Positions 8,373-17,081 of a stretch of DNA of 20,606 bases are shown in pieces (positions within the stretch are counted from its first letter, which is position 1; each line of letters opens with the position of its first letter). A program made the position numbers and the translations under genes. The notes under the pieces are model-generated. The model was not told the origin of the DNA. It worked only from the letters and a program-made list of their open reading frames with translations, and made no database searches. This DNA is from Acanthaster planci (lineage: Eukaryota; Echinodermata; Asteroidea; Valvatida; Acanthasteridae). Location: contig NW_019091656.1 of the NCBI RefSeq assembly GCF_001949145.1, forward strand, positions 158,556 to 179,161. The letters are read 5' to 3'.

Positions 8373-10740
8373 CTTTGCTATTGATCATAAGCAATGTAAC
8401 TGATTGAGTTGCTGTAAATTATAAATGTAATTGTAAAATTAAATGTAATATAAATTGCTTGTAGATTTAAAAACACACCTACAATTTGCTGTGAGCAATT
8501 AAACATGCTGGACACACATCAGAATGCGGTGGTATTTGGACTTTAATAGAGTGCAAATTGTATGGCACAAGGAAAAACCCTGTCACAGAAAATACACAAA
8601 AAGTCCAAATTATAATGTGGAAATCAAGATAAACTCCACCAATTTCAACTGACAAATTACATTTTAACCATTTATCATTTACTAATCATCCAGTATCAAA
8701 ATATAATTCACTCAACAGAACATAGCCTTCCCAAAGAAACAAGAAGATCAACTCCTCTGGCCAAGGTCTAACTCCTTTTCCAAACTTGCATCATAAAACT
8801 CACTGAATGCAGTGCATTAACATATCACTTGGGTGAAAAACACTGATACAAGAGAAAAGACAAAACATACCCCAATCCTTCCCTGGGGTGCCTTAACTCA
8901 CACACACTCCTAGGCCAGTGGAACCAAGGCCAACTGGACCCTACACTGCCAGTTCACTTCATGCTCCACAGCTGTGCCCCAAGGTGAAAAACCAAAGCAA
9001 GGTGGGTGCACAAAACAGCCAAAACAGAAGAGATAATCTTTTAACTTCTACACTAAACTAAATGCACTTTGTTGAACAACTGAATCACCAGTGACAGAAA
9101 ACAACTTGATGCTGAAATTCCTATTTGACCAGCACTGTATTAAACCAAGTATTATGGTCACTGCAATATTATAAAAAAAAAATAAGTACACATGATATAC
9201 CAAAGATGGGAAAATGGTTACAAACTACTGGTAGCAAACTAAACAATTAAGATTTTTAAATTAATGCATGGTAAACAATACAAAAGTTTAAAAGATAATA
9301 AGAAAGAAACAGAAAAAACTCTGCCTGACAAACACCAGAAAATTCAAAGAGGCAACACTTCACACAAGTTATATTTCAAATCTCAGAATCATGTATCCTA
9401 AACTTTGCCAACAACAACCAGTACTGCATTTTCCATAATCAAGCTAATTACAAGTGAGAGTTAAAAGAAATTGTGACATGGATTCAGAACAATAAGGAAA
9501 AGCATCTTATCCCTTAACCTTTTAAATGACTTACATGTACATGTAGGATAATTTTTCCAAGTCCAGGATGCTCAGTAAGGTTAAACATAGAATTACTTGA
9601 AACTAACAATGGATTATACTCAAACACCTGAAAGAATAGGCACACCACCAAGGCAGTTTTATTGTGTGTATGTGTCTCTCGCCACAGCTTCAATTTTAAT
9701 CAACGTTTAACTGTTCATCTGGAATACCAATACCACAAATTTAGGGCAAACTGGATTAAGGAGTCAAGCAATCTCAACAAAGATCACTATAGGCGGTACC
9801 CATGACCACCAACATATCAACAGTGGTTGTGATTCCCAAGACCACAAGTCAGATACATAGTTATACCCAATGACCACTATTCACCAACACACCAACGGCC
9901 GTTGTGTAATTATATTAGAGCAAACAATGAAATGTAATAGAGCTATTAAGGTGCACAGCACATGCAACCTGGTACTAGTGGTAGGCACCTGTCTAAAGTA
10001 ATGAAACTTTACAAAATAACATGGCAAATGTGGTAAATTCAAGTGCCCTCCACTGGCACCTGTAGAGGGGAATAGCCCATGTGGTACATCACTGTGGCAC
10101 CTCATCAAGGGTGGCCAGGCGAACAGTCAAATTCAAGTCCACTGGCTTGATGCCATATGCATCCTGTCATCTTAAAAAATAGGTTACAGTTGGCTAGAGA
10201 ATTGGATTCACTGGTCAAGTGGGCGCCCGAGTGTTTAATCTCAAAGGTATGGTGTGATAAATTTTGTTGATTTATAACACGGTACATGCAGTGTTTTTTT
10301 ACATGGATGAAACTTTTGGTAACCTTTTATTTTTTTATCAGCAATCATTTTCCAAGGTGTGCACACTACACCTTAAACCCCAAACCCAGATTGTCAAATC
10401 GCCAAGATTCCTTCTTTATCCATTTGTGCAGGCAAATTGTATCTAAACTGTTTACAACTTATAGTTATGGGACGCTTAAGCACCCATGTCCAATTTTGCC
10501 CATTTTTGTTATACACGTCCATGACCTAAAACAAAGAGCAGCGGGTTACCCTTGGTATTCAATTGTTTCATGCGCAAGGAATAGAAATATCCCTGACCTA
10601 TGAGTTATCTCAGACATGTGAGCGTTGCAAAACTGTTAACATAAAACAAGACGGTAAATATAAGTACATGTATTAGAACGGGAGACACGTGTACGAATTA
10701 TGGCAACTGACTCATTTCAATACATTTTCTCATTCTTATT
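8373..10740. other. Non-coding AT-rich stretch; no supportable gene
   Basis: Reading both strands by eye I find no convincing exon in these 2.4 kb. Open frames near 9.9-10.6 kb lack protein-like composition or splice context. Present are A/T-rich simple sequence (8400-8460), a tandem TACATGTA pair near 9535, and an imperfect repeat at about 9795-9905 built around ATGACCACYA...CCAAC...GTTGTG. The stretch reads like intron or intergenic DNA. Confidence 0.5.
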
Positions 10741-10744
10741 CGTT

Positions 10745-10750
10745 TTTATT
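10745..10750 (-). promoter_or_regulatory. Poly(A) signal AATAAA after the exon at 10767-10888
   Basis: TTTATT on the plus strand gives AATAAA on the minus strand, 17 bases downstream of the TAA at 10767-10769. Close coupling of stop and signal supports a minus-strand 3' end here. Confidence 0.45.
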
Positions 10751-10766
10751 CAGATCATAAAACCAT

Positions 10767-10888
10767 TTACAAACAGATCATTACGGTACAGTTAATGATT
10801 TTTCTGTGCATATGGGGATCCGGCTGGTGCGGGCCATCAGGTTGGGGCTGTGGGGGAACTGCATTATGCTGAGTCAAGTTATGTTGTT
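10767..10888 (-). CDS. Putative 3'-terminal exon, Pro/Gln/His-rich
   Basis: An excellent acceptor (TTTGTTTTTGTTTTGCAG, AG at 10889-10890) is followed by a single open frame entered in phase 2: it begins QHNLTQHNAVPPQPQPDGPH, ends HRKIINCTVMICL and stops at TAA 10767-10769, with AATAAA 17 bases on. The other two frames stop at once. Low-complexity Pro/Gln content suggests a disordered tail. A plus-strand frame across the same DNA (about 10811-10972) also looks protein-like; I prefer the minus strand because of the splice site and poly(A) signal. It may be an alternative last exon to 11042-11201. Confidence 0.4.
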
Positions 10889-11013
10889 CTGCAAAACAAA
10901 AACAAATATGGGGAACAATTTTACATTTTTGTTGCTGCATTGACTGGTAAGTTTTCCGATGTTCGCAAAGAGTGAGACCGAATTATACGAGCTGTATACA
11001 TGACCTCTTAAGT

Positions 11014-11019
11014 TTTATT
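11014..11019 (-). promoter_or_regulatory. Poly(A) signal AATAAA after the exon at 11042-11201
   Basis: Minus-strand AATAAA lies 22 bases downstream of the TAA at 11042-11044, again closely coupled to a stop codon. Confidence 0.45.
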
Positions 11020-11041
11020 TTAAGGAATTCGAAAGGATATC

Positions 11042-11201
11042 TTATGAGTCAGGACGATATCGGGCGGTGACAACATCTCTGTGAAAGGGACAGAGATTGC
11101 AAACACATTGGTGTTCCTGGGTATCGGTGTTGTCGTTGTCCTTGTCCCCTTCCTCATCGTCGTCCCTCAAATCCAGCTCCGCGTTCAACCACAGGGCGTT
11201 C
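11042..11201 (-). CDS. Putative 3'-terminal exon with acidic stretch and Cys motif
   Basis: A strong acceptor (GGTTTTTTCCCAG, AG at 11202-11203) precedes an exon whose only long open frame (phase 2 entry) reads NALWLNAELDLRDDDEEGDK, continues Asp/Asn-rich, then EHQCVCNLCPFHRDVVTARY, ending at TAA 11042-11044. GC content is clearly above the flanks. The CxCxxC motif could bind metal, but no domain is identified. The exon lies just downstream (minus strand) of the ParB-like relic and the small exon near 11.5 kb, and may be the end of that gene; the phases of those blocks do not join cleanly, so the link is tentative. Confidence 0.42.
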
Positions 11202-11478
11202 CTGGGAAAAAACCAAAAAAACATGCAGAATCAGAAAAGAACACATCGGTTCGTCATATAACGACGAAAAAATCTTTGTCCCTTCATCAGAAATAATGAA
11301 CATGTACGATTGAGCTATTGTATCTTGTATACCGGACCTAGAGAGTAAACAAATTACAGCATAATTTTAACTTGCTTTTCGAGTCATAATTAAAAACAAT
11401 TCTGGAATGATCATGGGGAACTTTCCGGTCGATTAGTGGATTTCGGAGATCTACATGTAAGTATTCCTTTGGGGCCAC

Positions 11479-11533
11479 CTGTATATCTGGCGTCACGTTT
11501 GGCTGGGCATTTGGAGCATTGTCTACCGTAGTG
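11479..11533 (-). CDS. Possible small exon with CxxC motif
   Basis: The acceptor TTCTTATTCATTCAG (AG at 11534-11535) and a weak donor ATACAG/GTGGCC bound 55 nt. In phase 0 it reads HYGRQCSKCPAKRDARYT, which would follow directly from the end of the frame at 11827 (donor GAG/GTGACA). A second frame is also open, so the reading is not forced. Confidence 0.3.
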
Positions 11534-11814
11534 CTGAATGAATAAGAAAGCCATAACGACATTCAATTGGGACACTTAAAAAAAAATCATGATTCTTTGT
11601 TGTCATCACTACACAGATATGTGTGAGTATAATGAGCCGATGAGACCGATTCATGCATAACTAGGTTAAACGGAAAAAAAGACAAAAGGCCACAAACAAT
11701 TAATGGCAAAAAAGAGAGACTAAAACACAGTACATGTAGTTGTGCATTTAAAACTTTGATTCTATAAGACACTGTCTATAACCACACTCGGTTATGAATA
11801 TGAATAATAAAGGC

Positions 11815-12500
11815 CTACTTTGTCACCTCTTCTTCGAATGATTTTTCCTTCTTCGACTCATGTTTATGGCAGATGACACTCAGATACAGTGTATTTGGCT
11901 CGCCATGTTGTGCCAAGAATGTCTCAGAAATCACGTGATTTGATCGTACTACTAAGTGCCACACAAAGGCACACATCACTTGATCGACCTCCCGTGACTT
12001 TTCCTAACTTTTCCCCACCTAATTATTAAGGGGGCTGTCAATCTTGGTATCACCCTGGCAGTGATATACTCATCATGTTCTTGTAAACTGTATAGGAGGC
12101 TTCAGAAGATTCGGACGTTATCCAATAAGCTGCCTTCCTGCACACAATGTGTTCCAACATTGTGCTATGTGCCAACCCGCAGTGCCTCTGTCTTCTGTAG
12201 ATTTGCATAAATCTTTACATGCACAGCTTCAGTGCTTTAAATGCTGGGTCATCACTCAGCTCCTTCAGCACAAATGTGAGGTGGTTTCCTCCAAGGGTGT
12301 AGTACTGAGAGGATTCTGGAGGCTGTAATCAAAGTTCTCACCGATCAGTAGCACTGGGAGAACAGTGCTGCAGGACAGGCGTTCCTTCAGCCCTTCCATG
12401 ATTTGGTCCTTGTGTTTCTCATTGATGGGGTGAAGGAGAAGGTTGACTTGAGGCTCTTACAAGCACGTGATGGGGACGGGGTGTTCTCGTGGAAGTGAAA
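11815..12500 (-). pseudogene. Decayed gene with ParB/sulfiredoxin-like domain
   Basis: Three successive frames carry one homologous-looking protein. Frame A (from about 12490) reads EPQVNLLLHPINEKHKDQIM then GLKERLSCSTVLPVLLIGEN. Frame B (from 12322) reads PPESSQYYTLGGNHLTFVLK, with GGNHL at 12278-12292. Frame C (from 12224) reads VHVKIYANLQKTEALRVGT, a TAG (12165-12167), HNVGTHCVQEGSLLDNVRIF and a TGA (12102-12104). The order 'response line, predicted interface strand, G-G-N-H plus helix, V-x-x-Y ... EAL ... HN' matches the ParB/Srx fold, where GxxR/GxHR-type loops bind nucleotide. A TAA at 12457-12459 adds another lesion. The last block (12003-11815) reads EVDQVMCAFVWHLVVRSNHV and ends Lys/Glu-rich. 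A function in DNA or nucleotide binding is inference; the copy is dead. Confidence 0.5.
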
Positions 12501-12884
12501 CACAAAAGAGGGACAAGCTTGTCATAGCTTTGTGCTTTTGTAATTTTTGTTTTCATTATATCACAAATACACAAAAATTATGACCACTTTTGAAATACCT
12601 GTGCCTGAACATACATACATGTACAAACAAGTATACAGCACCATAATAACTGTACAATGCACGCGGGAACATTGTACGGTGTCTTAACAGTGACTCAAAC
12701 AAGGTATGTTTCAATGTTAATAGCTGCATAGACCATAGTGGCATTCATGCAAAATAGACTTGTTTTAGTCAAGTGTGGTATTTTTCTGGCTGCAATATGG
12801 GTAACAAACAAACATACATGTACATGTATGTATATTACTTAAAGTGACACCAAAATGCTACCGTTGTTCTTATGAAATCAATTT

Positions 12885-13154
12885 TTATGTGAAAAGCACA
12901 CACCTTCCCCCCCCCACACTGCCTTTCAGACCTGTTGTTACACGGTAGGTTGGGACTGAGACAAATTTATTTTTGCTGCCGGGCTTCATTAAAGTAATGG
13001 CTGGTGGTCTCTGTTCCACCTCTGTCACATTTTCATGTATTTTTCGTTTTGTATTTATATTTAAACTATGTTGGTTGCGTTAATCCACGGCTGCCACCAG
13101 GCTTTCAAGCAGTATTTTGTTTTTGTTGTCCACAGAGTAGACAATCACCACCTC
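12885..13154 (-). pseudogene. Coding-like block of 90 codons with one internal stop, probably the same gene as the ParB-like relic
   Basis: Starting after a TAG/GAG acceptor-like site at 13155, the frame reads EVVIVYSVDNKNKILLESLV, a TAA at 13080-13082, then INTKRKIHENVTEVEQRPPA and ITLMKPGSKNKFVSVPTYRV to TAA 12885-12887. Composition is strongly protein-like. It lies on the same strand between the block at 13910-14216 and the ParB-like domain, so I infer an upstream exon of the same decayed gene. No independent domain is recognised. The C9 run near 12907 (Gly codons on the minus strand) may be an indel site. Confidence 0.42.
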
Positions 13155-13231
13155 CTACACTACATGTAGAACTTGGAGGCTAACTTCAGGGCATACCTTA
13201 CCAGCACAGAATAAAAAAAAGATGGCTACTC

Positions 13232-13355
13232 TCATTCTGCTTTCGGGTGGAGTTCTCCTTGGCTGGAACCTTGGCGTCGATTTGGCCCTAGTAGTATTTT
13301 GAAGACTTGAATCGTTAGTTGGGCGGCTTCATCCATCTGGCAACTGTACAAAAAC
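13232..13355 (-). pseudogene. Possible exon fragment, basic/Pro/Ser-rich
   Basis: After an acceptor-like TTTTGCAATTGCAG (AG at 13356-13357) two frames look protein-like: one reads QMDEAAQLTIQVFKILLGPN; the other, after an early TGA, reads RAKSTPRFQPRRTPPESR. The ambiguity prevents a firm call. The position fits the same minus-strand gene as its neighbours. Confidence 0.22.
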
Positions 13356-13909
13356 CTGCAATTGCAAAAATTTCAATTACAAATTGCAAAAATTCAGACA
13401 TTACAATGATTTAGTTTTCAAATTCAATCAAGGCTGTCCAAATCTACACAAATGACAGGTTACCCAGTTTTTATTTTGAATCCGTTCATTTTCAATGTAT
13501 GGAAAAGAAAAGACAATGTACATTCTTATGAGTGACAGTCCTATGCACTGGCTTACTGTCAATTCTCCCATTTGATAAAGTCTGATAAAGTCTGATTGAT
13601 AACAATCAATGTTTAAAATTAAATAACAATCGTCATCACAGGCCTAAAATCTGGCATGTCTTCTTGCGAGTTGATATCTGTTCTGTTTATTACAAATCTT
13701 TTTCATCAGCAAGTAAGGTGTATGCTGAGAAGTATTCGCACACTGTAAGAATATCCATGTTTTGTGTGCTTACTCTCAAAGAGTCTTGAGTTGTGATGTG
13801 AGGTTTAATGATTTTTCACAAGAGTTTAAGCCTTGCAGTTCAGCTCATGTATTCTTTTCAAGCAATTTTCTTTTGACTTGCTCGTATGGGTATTTTCCAA
13901 AAGTCTCCC

Positions 13910-14216
13910 TCAGTGCTCAACAATCATTTGAATGAACCTTTTATCACTCTCCACAACATCAATTTCTCCAAGATCTTCTAACTCTACATTAACCGGACAC
14001 AGAGAAATTTCATTGGCTTCAACTCTCAAGACGTGTACATCTTTCAGCTTCATCCACATAAATTTATCTATTGGTACATTGCACCTCAAAATACCTGGCC
14101 TTAATTCAGTAAATTTACCAGATCCATAGTCCCACATAAAGCATTCTTACATGTAGTCTCCATTTCCAACTCTATCTGGTTTCAATATCCAGAGCAAAAG
14201 CTTTTGCTCATTCCCC
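13910..14216 (-). pseudogene. Decayed exon, unknown domain, likely N-terminal part of the ParB-like gene
   Basis: One minus-strand frame runs from 14216 to TGA 13910-13912 with a single TAA at 14147-14149. It begins GNEQKLLLWILKPDRVGNGD, and after the stop reads CFMWDYGSGKFTELRPGILR, then VPIDKFMWMKLKDVHVLRVE and DLGEIDVVESDKRFIQMIVE. The alternating hydrophobic pattern suggests a beta-rich domain. It abuts the left end of the inverted-repeat element at 14221, so any upstream part was separated by that insertion or never existed here. The link to the ParB-like block rests on strand, order and similar decay only. The frame contains an ATG at 14137, but upstream codons in the same frame also look coding. 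Confidence 0.42.
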
Positions 14217-14220
14217 TAAT

Positions 14221-15485
14221 TATGGAATTCCATATTTGCCGTCGCCTGTTATCCGTCGCCTTTTGCTTTTTGTTGTGTCCCAATCCTGCCATTTACCAGT
14301 TCCAAACATGCCATTGCCTATCGGGCATCGTCCGGGGTTTAACAAATGACAATGTGATAATTCTATTCACTTCTAAGGATCTTTTCCTAATAGGCAAGTA
14401 CAAATCCCACCTGCAAAGCATATATTAAGTCCTATAATTAATGCCAATAATGGTAGACTACCCCTGCCCCTTGACAAGAAAATAAATATTGCCTTTCTGA
14501 GAATTCAACCAATTGTTTTTTGGGGAAAAACATTTTTAGCAAAAATGTTCAGCCCAACTTATCCACAGTCTTATTGTAATTTGCATACTGTAAAAATGTG
14601 CCGACTTGTTTTCATCAAATTCCAGAAAGAAATTTGCCAGCCGATACAGATATTTCATTTTGTCCTCTCAATTTCACCTTGAAATCCAGAAATACTAGAC
14701 AGTGCTGTGGATAACAGAATTGTTTATTAAATGAATTGTAAGGGGCAATTACCACTTTGGTTTAAGTTTTAGGAAATGTGACGTGACGGTTGGTTTTTGT
14801 GGGTGTGTATGCCATGGTGGATAGACCAATGAGAACAGGTTGTCCAGCATATCAGCATTATTTATGGAGCTAACAAGTAACGTTACTGTTTAAAAGACTT
14901 CTGTGAGCCTACCTGCAACTTAAGTCATGTCTAATTTGGAATATACGGCAGATTTCATCATAGGTATACCCACCCTCAAAATAATGTTGATTCCGTTCGT
15001 CTCTTATGAAAACCATTAAGGAATCAAACATCAGTTCTGTGGGATATCGTGCAGGGACAGACAGAAATATTACTTAGGCTGTAGACTTAACGTCAGGCCG
15101 TTAACGAGTAAAGTTGCGTCCAGAGTAACTAAGTTATTGAGAAAAACAATCTACCCTAACAAAAGTCTATTTTGTTCATTTATGTAACAAAAAATGGTAT
15201 TATTTCATACACAAGTCACTTTACCGATGTCAGTCTTTAAAAATGAAAAGATTTTATTATTGTTTTTTAAGTGGAATTCGGCGCAACTGCAAAAACAAAT
15301 ACATATTCTAGTTCTACTGCTAAAATGAGAGTCAGGCATGGTGAATCCATTAAACAAGAACATGTACATGTGAAACAATCAAGGGTCAAAGTTAAAAATA
15401 CCACTGGGCTATTGTGACCACAAAAAAAACAAAAACAAAAACACGGGCGACGCATGACTGGCGATGGCAGATATGGAATTCCATA
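14221..15485. mobile_element. 1265-bp element with 40-bp terminal inverted repeats, non-autonomous
   Basis: The left terminus (14221-14260) and the reverse complement of the right terminus (15485-15446) match at 35 of 40 positions; similarity then fades into T-rich sequence. Both tips start with TATGGAATTCCATA, itself a perfect 14-bp palindrome, followed by repeated GTCGCC-type units. Flanks carry CTAA on both sides (one base off on the left), and TA could equally be the duplicated site, so the target-site duplication is unsettled. The interior shows no transposase-like frame, so this looks like a MITE-like or deleted DNA transposon. It interrupts the chain of minus-strand relics. Confidence 0.78.
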
Positions 15486-15615
15486 CTAAACTGATACGTG
15501 TGGTGCATGTTCCATCTGAATCCCTTAGGTCAACCTTACCAAATACTCCCCCCCCCATAAACCTCATACCTCCGACCCACTCCTCCCCAGAAATATATTT
15601 CCATTGTTCTTAAAC

Positions 15616-16212
15616 ACAACTTATACCTTTTCCTTGCTTTATTCTTGCTATCCGTTCTATATGTGCTAACTTCACCCAAGCCCTTGGTACTCCATCTCCT
15701 GACTTCTGAAGCTCTTATCTTCTGGTCTTAACCTCATTTTGCAGATACATTTATACTTTTACATCTTCCATTAGCTGGAGCAACTTTGGATTGTTTCTTC
15801 TGCCTTCTTCCAAGGTTCTTGGTTCATGATGGCTAAGCTTCCCAATGGACAGTAGGCTGTACAGAGTTAACACAGCACTGCACTTGTTCTCCAGACATTC
15901 ATATATATGAATATCAATATTTCAGCATAGGCCTTAAATTTGTGACCTATTATCAGTGCAAGGCTAGGAGTGGAGTAGATGTTTCTTCATCAAATCCCAC
16001 AGCTTGTTTACTTGCATTGACAACTTGTTTGAATTTCTGAGGACATAATGTATCCATTCAGCATCTACATGTACATGTACATGTACCTCGTCAGTTGGAT
16101 ACTCAAACACCATTCTTGCAATCTCACACAAGCGTTGCCTTATGTAGCTTTCCTGATCGGTTGAGTATCCATGTTTTATGGTGAGTTTTTCTCCAAAGAA
16201 TTTGAGTAGATC
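15616..16212 (-). pseudogene. Relic of a recurrent uncharacterised invertebrate gene family (possible tyrosine-recombinase-associated)
   Basis: The frame opening at 16212 reads LLKFFGEKLTIKHGYSTDQE then SYIRQRLCEIARMVFEYP, and runs to TAG 15964-15966. A (GTACAT)n microsatellite at about 16066-16088 is read as Val-His repeats. The sequence then moves through two more frames: AVGFDEETSTP, then STPSLALIIGHKFKAYAEIL; it returns to the first frame near 15900 (NNPKLLQLMEDVKV), with TAAs at 15751-15753 and 15715-15717, and AWVKLAHIERIARI at the end. From memory, the series K-x-G-E-K-L ... Y-I-R-Q-x-M/L-R-E ... P-S-L-A-L-x-x-G-H ... L-L-x-L-x-x-D-V is typical of a multi-copy family in cnidarians, fish and other animals, which I associate with tyrosine-recombinase-like proteins. 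That association is not shown here. Confidence 0.5.
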
Positions 16213-16502
16213 TCAGCTTGCCTGTTTTATCATTCATCATGTTGGCTTCTGCTACTTTCAGCGATTGATTTGAGTGAGATATACTGTACATGGATACAAT
16301 TGCAACAAACTGTTTACTCAGTTTAAGTACATGCACATGAATATGTGGTTAATCACAATTTCAAATTATAAACTGCAGTCTGAAGTTGTTTTTATCTGTT
16401 CACAGGCCAACATACAAAGCAAGGTGCGCGAAGTATGCTCGCATAAGAAACATGTAAATTGTTTCAGAAATATCAAACTATTAAATGACTGAATCTGAGG
16501 TC

Positions 16503-16767
16503 ACTTGTACTTAAGAACGGTCAAACTTTTCATCACAATGAATTCAGACCATTCCAAAACCTGAACTTTGAGGATTCCATATTCCATCTGCTCTTTAATT
16601 AAAAAGAGGATATACAGGTATGTATGGTGGATTATCGGCAACTCCAACGTGTTTGAACAGGTTTTCCCTCATGGAAACCTAGTATTGTCTGTGGCAAATA
16701 ATAGTGAGGGTTCCGGTTGGAATCCAATTGGTAGCACCGCATCACTCCCAGTTGCAAAGACTTTTTT
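16503..16767 (-). pseudogene. Relic of a HECT-type E3 ubiquitin ligase C-lobe
   Basis: The minus-strand frame reads VFATGSDAVLPIGFQPEP, then SLLFATDNTRFP, a TGA (16669-16671), and GKTCSNTLELPIIHHTY, later KEQMEYGIL. HECT domains end with F-x-T-G-(S/T) ... P-x-x-G-F ... L-P-x-(A/S)-x-T-C-x-N-x-L-x-L-P-x-Y, where that Cys forms the ubiquitin thioester; spacing and residues match here, including the Cys in KTCSNTLELP. The N-lobe and the preceding part are not found nearby, so this is a fragment, probably of an invertebrate G2E3-like or transposon-associated HECT gene. The stop before the active-site Cys means it is not functional as read. Confidence 0.62.
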
Positions 16768-17081
16768 TTACAATGTAACATGCTGTGCAAACAACGCAAA
16801 TTTAGATCAAGAATCATGCGTCAATTTTCAGTTTCTGGGCCCTTTATGATTGGAGTGGGGGGCATGGTTTATAAATGTGGCCATAAATAGTGCACCATAT
16901 TCCCACTAGGTGGAATTTTGTATTCTTCGGCCATGGAATGGTTGCAAGGCAACTTCCAGCAAACCTTGCTGTTTCATTCATTAGTTCAGAATTTTGTCCT
17001 GTGTAAATCAGAACTTTGGTCATCGATGTCTCGACATTTGCAACATTGAAAATGTTTTGAAGTTTATTTCTATTCCCTTAC

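Noticed and set aside
9881-10287. Minus-strand open frames
   Set aside because: No domain, splice signals or coding-like composition; the DNA contains imperfect repeats.
10286-10603. 105-codon plus-strand open frame
   Set aside because: Aromatic/Leu-rich reading of T-rich DNA with no splice context or domain; treated as chance.
14192-14209. 18-bp palindrome GAGCAAAAGCTTTTGCTC as a transposon end
   Set aside because: It is perfect, but lies just outside the inverted-repeat element and has no partner; in the minus strand it is part of the coding-like frame.
16568-16849. 93-codon plus-strand open frame
   Set aside because: Antisense to the HECT-like relic, which has specific motifs.
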